This document shows positions 35,103 through 45,781 of a stretch of 64,000 nt of DNA, one piece after another. A program made the translations under genes and the position numbers. This DNA comes from Hypsibius dujardini (taxonomy: Eukaryota > Tardigrada > Eutardigrada > Parachela > Hypsibiidae). How positions within the stretch are numbered: position 1 is the first letter of the stretch; every line of letters starts with the position of its first letter. Below the pieces are notes generated by a model. It did not search any database. It was not told where the DNA came from and saw nothing but the letters and a program-made list of their open reading frames with translations. The DNA lies in contig LRSR01008087.1 of assembly GCA_001579985.1 (NCBI GenBank), forward strand, positions 34,319 through 98,318, in the 5' to 3' direction.

Positions 35103-38100
35103 TTATATAGCAAGGATCTCGTCTTCTTTCTCCGGATGCTTCCGTCCGGGGCGCAGCCTGTTAACCAACGCTCGAATCTCCAGGCTGACCCAAGCATTGG
35201 GCGCGAGTAACATAAGGAATCCGATGATGACCAGGCCGGCGCCGAAACCGTGGTAGAGACCAAAGTGAATGCCTTTCATTCCAATGTCAACACCTAATTC
35301 AGACAAGTGCTTCATAACTGTTTGAAATAATAATAATTTTTAAATTAGAGTTTCCTCCTGAGTATAGGTGGCCATGAATTGCTTACCGTTGTTCACGACA
35401 ATGTACATGGGCTTCGTAAGAGACACGAAAAGTGGCGATACAACACTAATGCCGATATAGTAAGCCAATGCTCCACCTGCAAATCAGCGGGGTATATAAA
35501 TATATTTCAAAAACAAAATTCTTTTGCTTCTTTAATATTCGCCTATTCATTGATTTTAAGTTGCTATAATGTACACACAGCTATCCAATATAACGGGATT
35601 AAAAGAAAAGATGATCTAACGAATCACACTTTAATTTAACTTTTCATTTAGTTAAACGCCGCTGCCATAATTTCGAACTGCAAGAATTTTTCATAGTTAA
35701 ATCAAGGAGTAAGAACGAGGTTGGGAGCAGCTGGTGAGGCACCTTCAATAGTGTGATGCGAAGAACAGAAAAATTCTTGTTGCAATAATGAGCTTACTCG
35801 CACTGAGCCCGCCTGCCAAGCTCATAAGTCCAAACCGTGCCGTGTCAAACTCCCACACCTCGTTGCCTGTCAGCTTGAGTGAAAGAAATAGGGGCCACGT
35901 CAATAACAAGCTTGTCACAGCGACCAGTGATTGATACAAGGCGATCTGGCAGACGGTTGGGGATCCCATGTAACGCTTAAAGCCAACCTAGGATATGAAA
36001 ATAAACTCAATGATAGGTGCTGCTGTTTGTCTGTCTGTCTGTCTGCTTGCCCGCCTGTTTGTCTGTCTGTCTGTCTGCCTGCCCGCCTGTTTGTCTGTCT
36101 GTCTGTCTGTATAAATGTCTGCCTGTTTGTCTGTTATGCTGTTTTACCGTCTGAATAGCCAGTGATATGGAAGATGTAATCACCAAGCCCGCTGCGATCA
36201 AAGAGTTATCGGAGGCGCTAAATGAGGTACCCGACGCCCAAACTGTAAGAACCACTCCGGTTATACAAACGACCGCACCGAGTAGCTGGAAAAAATATGC
36301 AAATTTGGTGTGTCAGTGGCCTTTGATAATTCATTTGCAGTTTATAATGCACCTTAAACAGCACAAGCTTTTCCCGTAGAAAAATCCAGGAAATCATCTG
36401 GACGAAAATAATAGTTAGACTGCTGACTGCAGTACACTCGGAAACCTCGGCAAAAGTCACGGCCCAGTAGAAGAATCCATTGGTGCAGGTCCATAGCAGA
36501 GCAAACGGGATGAGGTATGACGCAGCGCTCTTTAACGTCAGTCCACAAGGTCCGAAGACTATCTCCGATTCCCTGTGAAGAATGAATGTTTTTAGGTACT
36601 TAATTGACATAAGTAACGGTATTCAAAGTTCGCTTATTTGCAGCGTTTATTTCGCTATTTCAAACTCGCTAATCTTCCTGGTTTTGCACGCCCTTGCAAC
36701 GGTGATACGAGAACACGCCCCCTGACTTATCTGATGCTGTGTCTCCTTCGTTGATCTCAACTGACATGGACCACTCACAAGACCGATGCATACAATTAGC
36801 GAGCAGATAACCGAGAAAAGGAGCTCCTTGGCTGCTTTTCTCGTCTATCTTCAAAACCAGGGAGATAAGCGAGTTTGCAATAGCAAAATAAACGTTGCAA
36901 CTAAGCGAACTTTGAATACCCTTAGTATAATACAGGTTTGGCACCATCGATTATCAAATTGGAATCTTGTAGTGGAAACAGTAAACCCTTCACACCACAG
37001 ATCCGTTTATATTAATTTGACTAAACTAGTGTCGCTGAATGATTGTTCAATATTCTTTTTATTGCTATATTATTATACTGAGTAATTATATAGTTTATTA
37101 TTAGGCTGTTACACTAGCCTCCGTTGATGTAATTTTTCAAAACATGAAGAAACATAGCTTAAGGCCTAAATAACTAGTAGACGATATACCATTCGTACCT
37201 ATATATCTTCTGAACGTTCGTCAATATTAAGCTCCATATAGACTCACTCGAGTCAGCCGATTCATCTTGGTACGGCCTGTCCCTGGAACTCAAAGTTCGA
37301 CTTCTGGACACATCGTGCACCAAACGAAAGAAGAGGTAGGCTGGAAATGTTAGGGCGCGAACGGTGCCCATGTACCACAGGAGGAAGAAGGGAGCTGAAA
37401 ATGTGAGGGAGTTGACTTCTTTAGCAATCTGATGCTCCGCTACCCCCATGATGGTGTTGTAGACTAAAATTGATATGGCGATAGTCCAATACTGGCATTT
37501 CTTCCAGCCCACGGGTGCCTTATCCGCGTCAGAGATGGGAAGGACAATGTCCGGTTCGATTTGTGCCTTTGGTTGCAGTAGTGCAGAGCTTTCTCCCATT
37601 TTAGCATTATCATCCCTGTCAGCTGCAACCAAAATTATCGCACCACTTAATTGATGTAGTGAAATTGTTCCTTGGTTCAGCCATTCACACCTCGACTACT
37701 TTATTGGTGCTTATGGATTACGGATTATAGGCGCCGATGCCTGGATTAATTCTTTAACTGGTTTCATATGAAGCAAAGTACAGGGTCCACCATGAACATT
37801 TACGCAACCTTGAATGGTCTCTAAATCTTACTGTTGCTCAAAACTTTTAAAATATTTTCAATCGTAGATGTCCAGATGAGCTGACTTTCATACAAATTTG
37901 AGTTTTAAATAGTTCAATGAAAATTATTAAGCTAAGTCATTTTTTTGTAAAGTTGCTTCGTATAAAGCCTGCCTCTCTGCGACGAACAAATGTACATTCG
38001 TCAGTAAATGGAGTTCAATGCACTGCGGCAACGGAGTCTGTCCTATATCAACGCCTGCACAAATATAAATAGACCGAAAACGATGGCACCACATAAAAAT

Positions 38101-38514
38101 ACGGAAGCCCCAGATAAACCCATGCCTCGTGGCTCTTACTGCGGTTTCAAGATCCTCTCGCTCTCGAGATGTACATGCGGTTCACTTGCAACGAGTCAAC
38201 ATGGCACGTCGGTTGCAGAGTGCTCTACTTCCATCGCATCTTCTCAAGGTCATAAGCCCAGTCGTTTTCTTCAGCAAATATATTCATTTTGCACTTAAAG
38301 AGAGGGGATTCTATGACGCCTGGCTAATGAGATGATTGACGCATTCCCACCCAGCTGACACTCACATTAGCTTTCAGCAAGAAACGTGACAGTGGACTGT
38401 ACCTGCTTCGCCACTGGTGGTGTCCCGAACCATTTTGGCTTCGTCTCCCAGTATTGTCGTTGACCTGTGCACTCGTCTCAACGTTGGAGACGAATCATGA
38501 GATTGTGATGCCAT
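35103..38514 (-). CDS. SLC35F3/F4-like solute transporter, copy B
   Basis: Seven exons (38403-38514, 37199-37622, 36353-36572, 36148-36285, 35798-35987, 35387-35476, 35103-35317) have exactly the same lengths as copy A and give 462 residues. All splice sites and the reading frame are intact, so both paralogues look functional. Differences cluster in the hydrophilic N-terminus and the loop after TM2 (for example SRDRPYQDESADSSES against SRDTPSPDELAGSSDS), with helices well conserved. The extra insertion in intron 2 (36618-36920), a CTGT repeat in intron 4 and the 3' UTR hairpin are unique to this copy and could give it different RNA processing or stability. Confidence 0.85.
36022..36135. repeat. 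CTGT/GCCCGCC microsatellite in copy B intron 4
   Basis: Repeated tgtctgtctgtctgcttgcccgcctgttt blocks, expanded relative to the same intron in copy A, which has only a few CTGT units. Confidence 0.85.
36618..36920. mobile_element. 303-bp inverted-repeat element in SLC35F copy B intron 2
   Basis: Ends GGTATTCAAAGTTCGCTTA and its reverse complement; arms of about 69 bp with a few mismatches, reaching the block tcgctaatcttcctggtttt. The homologous copy A intron (30533-30827) lacks it, so it inserted after the duplication or was lost from A. No clear target duplication. Confidence 0.8.
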
Positions 38515-38889
38515 TCTGTGCAACACAATATTCCTTGCTGTATTCACTAACCGACCGGCGTCCAAAATAATTCAAAGTTCCACGCTCCAGAAAATGGCGA
38601 AAAATCCCGCACTAACTCACAAAATCTGCAAATCCAACGTTAAGCGACGTTAAACGACAGCCAGAGGGATATATCGATCCTAACTCGCACTCTGTCTGCG
38701 GAAAGTGTGGCGCGAAGTTAGGCTATTTGATGATTTGATGACTGTGTGGGACTTGCGACTGTTTTGATTGCTTTCGTGGAGCTTTGACGTCCACATTATT
38801 TCCCTCGTTAATCTGTGCAGTTTTCCTGGTCGGGGTCGTTAGACTTCACTCACTCTTCCACTGCGATTAGAAGTGCTTGCGATAGTCCA

Positions 38890-39815
38890 TCTCTTTGGAT
38901 TTTCCCGCCCTTACCAATGCGCGCGAAAGATAAACGCGTCGGTCTGATTCGGGTTTTTGGGCCTCCGAGGAGCTCTCATCGTCACGGTGAATCCACCGTT
39001 GCCTCGAGTTACATAATAATGCCTTGAACACTGATAATTCTGTCACAATATGAAGTCGCCGAACTTTGGAATTTTGGCATTAAAGTCGAACCCCACGTAT
39101 AAGATAATTCTCTAGAAAAGTGCTCGAGAAACAGGACGTTCTACTCAAAGCAAGGGATTCAAAAAGATTTGAAAAAAATGGTAATAAATGGTTCAACGCA
39201 AGCTGGTTTTGTGGTCCAGCCAGTGACATAATCAGGACGAACTTTGATCGAATCTTTACTGCAAACGATTATTTCCATGTATACATGAACTCACATTTCA
39301 CTCGATCAGAATAATATTACTAATAAATACTAATAAAATTACTAACAAATTCGCTTTGATCGGGCGGCAAACGGAATGCAGATGCTTTGACTGGGCATGC
39401 TAGGAATCACAATCAATTAAAAATGCCCTCTGGACGAAATTTTATGAGCCGCGAAAATGTATCGCTCACTCTAGCGTTGTTATGCACATAAATATATTAA
39501 ACGGATTCGGATTAAATTACATCGACTGTGAACACTTCGTCTACAACACATTTTTTCGGAATTATTTGCGGTGAAGTAGTTATTGCATTGCCTAAATAGT
39601 TAAGTGTTTTTCTTCAAAGCAAGACGACTCGGTATTTCATTGTTATGCATCAGCTAGTTCTGTTTAGATTAACTTATAATATAATTATTATGTGACTCGA
39701 GGAAACCCTGGATTTACCGTGACGATGAGAGCTCCTGGCAGGCCCGAAAACCCGAGTCAGACCGACTCTTTTATCTTTCGCGCGCATTGGTAAGGGCGGA
39801 AAAATTCAAAGAAAG
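38890..39815. repeat. Dispersed inverted repeat, arms about 130 bp
   Basis: 38893-39024 (cccgcccttaccaatgcgcgcgaaagataaa ... in part) recurs inverted at about 39682-39812, where the shared blocks read tatctttcgcgcgcattggtaagggcgg and ctgtgacgatgagagctcc-like. About 660 bp separates the arms. Unit 1 contains only the first arm. Confidence 0.75.
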
Positions 39816-40213
39816 GGGCTATACAAAGAAGTTCTAGTCGCATTGGAATATGATTTAAATTACCCAAAAGCAGGAATTTTATTTTAAATTAAATTCATTT
39901 TTAATTTAATTTAAAATCATTTTTCTGTGAACAGTAAATTTTAGTATAGTTAAAACCAAAAATCGACCAGACTTTGAATTTTTAAATAAATACCTTTTGG
40001 ATCATGCTTGCAGTATTTACATCAGTATTTGATTTAAATCAAGTTGCGAGGTGCGGCCTTGTGTTTGCTTTAATCAACACGAAAGGCGGTGCAACCTACA
40101 TCGTAAAGGTTTATCCTAGTAATTTTAGCCCTAAAGGAATGCAGCAAAAATAACTTATTAACCTGGACTTTAATTACGCTCATCTCACATCAACTTGGTT
40201 GCGTTGCTTCTTA

Positions 40214-40683
40214 CAAGGGAATTTTGCAACTCTCCAACACGAAAACTGGCACTGTCTTTAATTGTAACAGATGCACACAAGTTAGTTGTGCTTAATTCCG
40301 TCAAAAAATAGCGTACGATCTCCACCCAACTTTTTAAAGAACAAAAAACTCTTTCTCGGTGGTACATAGAGGGCGCTTTCAATGTTACCATATAGCACGT
40401 CGATTGATTGTTGCATTATAGAATATAGCACATAATAAATAAACCGTCAGTCTATACTGGAACGTTATAGCGGTATCCCATAATGCAGCAATCAATCGAC
40501 GGGCTATATAGTAACATTGAAAGCGCCCTCTATTTATCACCGCAAGAGTTTTTGTTCTTTAAAAAAATGGGGTGGAGATCGTACGCTATTTTTTGACGGA
40601 ATTAAGCACAACTAACTTGTGTGCATCTGTTAATATTAAAGACAGTGCAAGATTTCGTGTTGGAGATTTGCAAAATTCCCTTG
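40214..40683. mobile_element. CAAGGG-family TIR element with TTA target duplication, 470 bp
   Basis: Starts CAAGGGAATTTTGCAACTCT and ends with TTGCAAAATTCCCTTG, flanked by TTA at 40211-40213 and 40684-40686. The arms, about 200 bp each, run through gatgcacacaagttagttgt and ggtggtacatagagggcgct blocks. Same termini, target and internal motif as 33665-34369, with otherwise different arm sequence. No coding capacity. Confidence 0.85.
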
Positions 40684-41339
40684 TTAGGGCCGGTCTTCTC
40701 AATTAAGTGGTATTACCTTAACCTGAAGTACAAAGTTTGATCTAGCGGAACTTGCAATTAATTAAAGTATCCTATAGGCAAGATCTTTTGCGAACAAATA
40801 GTCGCGTGGTATGCTCTACAATTTTTCCTGTGTCTGTTTGAGAGTGAAGACGGTTGTTTATTTCTACTGGAATAATAAATTGTGTCCCTACGAGTGGCAG
40901 TCAAAATACGTTTACATTAAGTTCGCATCGTCCTTAAGTAAAATAATACTTTGGAAAAATTTAATTAATTTGGATTAATTTAATTTAAAGATTAATTTAA
41001 ATGATTTAAATAAAATATTAATTGCAATTTAATTAACTTTAAATTTTATTTAAATTCATTTTGGAAACGATGATCTTAATTCTGATTACAAATTACGTTT
41101 TGCTAACTTGTATTGATTTTAAATTTAATTCTAACGCAAACGTCTGATTTAAATACCTTAACATTAGCATTTTTGCAGGACAAATCCTTGTGTCTAACTG
41201 AAAAATGCATCAGTTAAAATGCTTCTATACGACTACAGAACTAAGTAAAAAGTATTGCTCCATAGCACAAACGCTGATAAGTTTAAAAATAATATCTTCG
41301 ATTAGACATGGTATTACAAAAAATAATCTCTTAGTGGGT

Positions 41340-44300
41340 TCACAGAGCAGTCCAACTTTGGTCCAAGCTTCGAAAGTTATCAAGATTCCCGTTGATCAAA
41401 GCCGCCAATCGGCAGACATTCGACGAAAAGGTACACATAATATAATTCGCCATTGCCATTATTGTTAACGACAAAACCATCTCCCTCGAATTACGCATCC
41501 GATCTGACGCATCACCCAATCGCCGCCCAAAGAGGATGTGCCGTCCGACCGGAGATCCATCCAAAATATCTCTCAAACCAAAAAGCTTGAAATTTGTCAA
41601 GGTGAGCTGGGATTTCAGCTCCTTGTAAAAAGTGTCTTCTTCGTCATCCTGCATCACAAAGACGTTCCGCGGGCAGGCCGACGTGAGATTCTTACACCAC
41701 GACACCACTTCGGCCACGTATCGGCCCACCGAGATCTCTTTCATCTCTACCCACGAAATCTTGTCCCCACGACGCACATGGACGGCAAAATAGCTGCGAA
41801 GAGACAAAAAATTATTCACTTCCGATGGACATCAATTTTTTCTCTGATTTTTTTCGCCCATTGTGGAGAGGTTGGAATATGTTTTTGGTAAAATATTGTT
41901 TATGTAACATACTTGGTTTCATGGAACAATGGTGCAGTAAACACTGAAAACGCTAGTTTTCGTTTTTATTTTCACTTTAATATTATGATTTCCGCGGAAG
42001 CAATTAAAATATTTTTAGAAACGTTTTCGTCAAAACAGAAAAATTCCGAGGTAAATTAATTAACAGTCAACAAAGTCAGAAGTTAAAATATTTTTCTGCT
42101 AATGCTAGTTAATCTGCCGTGACTTTGCGAACTTTTGCTGCGCGCAAGCGAAGCCAGCTGTCCTCTTTCAAAGTGGAAAAAAAAAGTTTTACTTTCCTCT
42201 GTTTTATTAAATTTCGGTATCCATTTCGAATGAACGAAATGAATAGCAAAATAATTTTTGTCCTCTCAAGTAATGTTATGGAAGCTGTCTGTTTCTACAA
42301 AAAGCAAACAGACAGATCGATCGGAACTCAAAATACCATTTTAATACCTTTTGCGCCTGCGATCGACAGTCCTCGACCAGACAGCCCTTCAACAATTTCT
42401 TCAAATGCGGCTTTGGATTCCACAGCGCGCGCGTCATGTCTGACTTTCGTCTGAAGAAGCTCGCAGTTCCGTTTTGTTTCTCCACAGCCGAAATTGCGGT
42501 TCGGATGGCGTAAAAACGAGGCCCAAAATGACCCACAAAAGCTCGGTCACTTCCGGAGAAGACAAATTGTTGGGTTGAGTTGTCCAATCTGACGGAGAAG
42601 TTCCCGGCGGCGAGGGTGTTTATTGCCTCGTCCGTTCCAATGGTAGTAAAAAGAGGACAGGACGAATGGGTAGCAAAATCGTCGAAGAATTCCTTGAGAG
42701 GAGCGTTGACGGAATGACAACGATTTTCGAGAAGCTGGAACGTACGATCCACTCCGGGGTCGCGACCGATGATGTAGGCGTTGAGGGCATTGTTGAGGAC
42801 GGATCCAAAGCCACTGTGCAAGCCACCGTTCATGATGACACCGACTGATTTCGGTGTTCCACATCTGGATAGCCGGTCACAGTTCAGAAGGTAATGACGT
42901 CTGATTTCCCTAATCTGGAGAACGTAAGCGGTGAACTAGTAATCATCTGCATTGTAAATGTACGAACGAATTGGATAGGCTTGCAGATAGTAAAGTAGAC
43001 AACGAGGAGACAAAGACACGGACAGAGAGTCAAAGAGACAGACAGAGAAACACATAGGCAGGCAGGAAGATAGGCAGACAGACTCAGAAACAGATAGACA
43101 GGCAAGAAGACAGGAAGACAGACAGACCGTCAATCAATCAGTCAGACAGATTCCTGATGACAATGAGGCAGACGGGCTCGTTTCGATACATGTTTAGATA
43201 ATTGCTGTCGCACTGTACCTGGATGTTCTCAAAAAACTGTTCGAAGGAATGGTTGTACGTGATGTCCGTCATTATGTGGTTAGGAAGGGACATTTGGTCG
43301 ACTGTCTTGTAAAAAACACCTTCCTCGTCTTTGTTCTTCTCCGGAAAAGATTGTAGGGCTGGATTCTGCCCCGTAGACGGATGTTGAGGACGTGGGCGTG
43401 TACGACAGTTCACGACCGGCCAAGCCGTTGAACTAAACTTATTCGTACTGTCGATCGCATTGGGTTTCTTCGACTGCTGTTTTCGCCTGAAAGAATTTGA
43501 TCGAAACTTGGTTTAAGGCTACTGACCTTGGCTTCTAAATTTTTGTTATTTCGTTTACAACTTGCCTCCCCCCCCCGCCCCCCAAAAAAATAGTCAATAA
43601 ATTGTCGGGCAAGAGAGAAGAACCAGCTGATTAATTTATTCATGAAAAATGTTACAGAACGGCAAAAATTACGAAATGATTTAATTTATCATATTCTCAT
43701 GATATACTAACTCGCAATAAAGGGTGTTTCATGCAGCCTTAATATCCCCCCCCCCCACGAATGCTATTTTGGTCACGTTCTGAGTCAGAATGATAAAGAA
43801 TTGTCAATTAGGTACAAGTCATATAAATGGACCCACCTAATCGTATCAATCTTGAAGGTAGTCCGAGCCACGGTTCCGGCACTCCCGGGCCTTTCTTCTA
43901 AGGTATCCCTCCGAGTCCACCATTCAGCCACCCCATCGTTGTGATGGGCTATGGGCATTGCAGATCTCTGACGAAGTCCCATACAAACTGTGCAAAGGAT
44001 ATCGCTTAAGCGAAAATGTTGCCGAGATTTTTCTAACCTACGAGCACATGGTAATAATACAAACAATTTCATGTAAGGACTGTTTTCGTCCGTTAATAAA
44101 AACTTTTTTGCAGGGTAGCTAGTAAGTGCAGGAAGTAGTAGTACGCAATACTCACCGATAAATAAAGGACCGGAAGTAGGATTCTTTGTCATCTCCCACG
44201 CTGTGCATCACTTCGGCAAGCGCTTTGGCGGAGGGAAAGTCCATGGCATTAAGGAAGGACTGAAATGGAAAAATGGTGGAATAGTGTGCTCCGCCCAGGA

Positions 44301-45781
44301 AGACAGGAACAGTATCAGACAGATATCCCAAAAGGCTGTCCGACGAGAAACTGTCCTGACAGATGCTGCAACAGAGTTGGAGTATTCTTTAACATATCCT
44401 TTCAAAATCGGATAAATGAAGTAATTATGATGGCAAAGCCTGGATGGAACGATTCCGCCTGTCACCGTTACCAAAATTGCCTTCATATTTACAAGCGATC
44501 AATCCAATTGTCGTTAATTTTATTATCAATTAAAAACTAAGTCCCATTTTATGAGTTTTCAAAGCACGGCAGATGGTGGAGAAACCTGTTATAAAGGAAA
44601 AATTTAATGGATTCTCTCCACCGCGGCAAAAATATTCATTTTTTTCAAAATACACACCGGTTACATTGCGAGTCATACCTCCGCCCCCTGATAATCAACA
44701 TATGTTTGTAGAATTCGCCAGAGCGGAGAAAATCGGAGAGGTTACCCTCCGCCGGTGGCTTACGCAAGAGCGTGCTTTCTCGATTGATCGATTTCTTGAA
44801 TGAAGATTTGTGAAGCTCACTAAGCATGCGGGCCGTTGGTAAGTTGCTTGATTGAAGAATGAGCCGCATTTCAGTGGGTAGGTGGTTTTGTACGCACACC
44901 TGGGGCCATGTATACGGAAAACGCAGTTTGCGTTGCACCTTAGAATCGCGTCGCTACAGTACACTGGTAATTGAGCCCTTATCAGTACAGCATTTTTTAT
45001 CGTGCACTTACCTTTCTTCGAAAGCCAAGAAGAACTTATATTGAGACGTAATCCTGCCGCGTTCGCCGGGTTCATACGAAGCCGTCACTTCGTTGCGTAT
45101 GTCCGGTGTCCATGTTAAATTTTCACAACGCCCATAAACATCCACCGGATAGTACTTCCTCAGTTCATTGACGTATCTCATCCGCATGGAGCTGCAATCA
45201 TCCACAAAGGTTACAGCCGCATTCCGCGACTTTTTCGCCCAGATCTCGTCGAACTGCCGGCTGGACGTCAAGGCAGTCGGAAAATAATACTGAAGCCTAT
45301 TATACGGCACGCAATCGTCTGATTCGACCGTGTATGTCAAGGTCGAATTGAAGAAATCCGGCAAGGGTACGGCTGTGGAAGAATGCTGAAAGGGTTGGGG
45401 ATCGAGTTGGACGTAAAAATGACCGGAATTTCTCTCCGCCGGTAGATCATTTAAATTCATATCGCAAAATATCACAACGGAACTGATGTTAGCGAGGGCA
45501 CGGTCGTCGGTCCAGATATAGTCGACTCCGTTACAATTATGAACAAAATATTGATCGCTGTCGTTGAAAACGGGGGAACTGTTGAGGCCAATCAAACAAT
45601 TCGTCCAAAACAAAAGGACGTTTTGCGAGCCGATATCGTTTATTAACTTAATTGATGCGAGAGACTTTTCTGAGTTAGACAAAAGAGCGGGTTGAGCTTG
45701 GAAGAGCGAGTAGAGAAAGAATACGTTGAGGAGGCTAAATAAAACCGCGATCACGATGGAGAGCTCCGAGGAAAGACGCAT
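41340..45781 (-). CDS. Predicted two-domain fucosyltransferase: GT10 (alpha-1,3) fused to GT23 (alpha-1,6, FUT8-like)
   Basis: Six exons (45012-45781, 44156-44365, 43837-44037, 43219-43486, 42337-42914, 41340-41793) splice with agreeing phases to 826 residues. Residues 1-30 form a type II signal anchor. The GT10 domain ends near 390: DVYGRCENL, KFFLAFEE, SICQD at 257-261, VPVFLGG, and a late EWW; GT10 enzymes add alpha-1,3-fucose from GDP-fucose in the Golgi. The GT23 part follows: GGLHSGFGSVLNN, HVRRGDK at about 681-687 (the GDP-fucose-binding HxRR), and CTFSSNVCR. The canonical TEK of GT10 is replaced by SDS, so that half may be altered. Without splicing at 43836, the GT10 part would stop at 43785, and the GT23 part would lack any anchor or start exon. 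The fusion is my inference. Confidence 0.7.
42990..43140. repeat. AGACAGGCAGG-type purine-rich microsatellite
   Basis: Imperfect gacagacaga / ggcaggcaggaag repeats in the fucosyltransferase intron between exons 4 and 5. Confidence 0.8.

Larger units (their letters stand above)
33466..39466. repeat. Segmental tandem duplication, unit 2
   Basis: Direct copy of 28285-33110. Alignment by eye starts at ttacgt-gtgatc-aa-aactaaaatacc (33470 and 28289). It fades after tgctttgact-ggcatgct and the following (gct)ctggacgaaat near 39440-39466, matching 33040-33100 in unit 1. Confidence 0.85.
38515..41339. other. Intergenic region upstream of SLC35F copy B
   Basis: Contains the rest of duplication unit 2, an inverted duplicate of part of that flank (39682-39815), AT-rich TTTAAATTAA strings at 39845-39920 and 40940-41060, and the 470-bp CAAGGG element. 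No gene seen. Confidence 0.6.

Noticed and set aside
42337-42348. Fucosyltransferase exon 5 donor at 42348 (AAG before gtatta)
   Set aside because: It gives phase 0, which does not fit exon 6; the donor 11 bases later (ATG before gtattt) gives phase 2 and keeps the HVRR frame.
43410-43643. Separate start exon for the GT23 part (a hydrophobic MNKLISWFF frame)
   Set aside because: No splice from it joins exon 4 in frame; the frame runs into a stop and the possible intron would be only about 45 bp.
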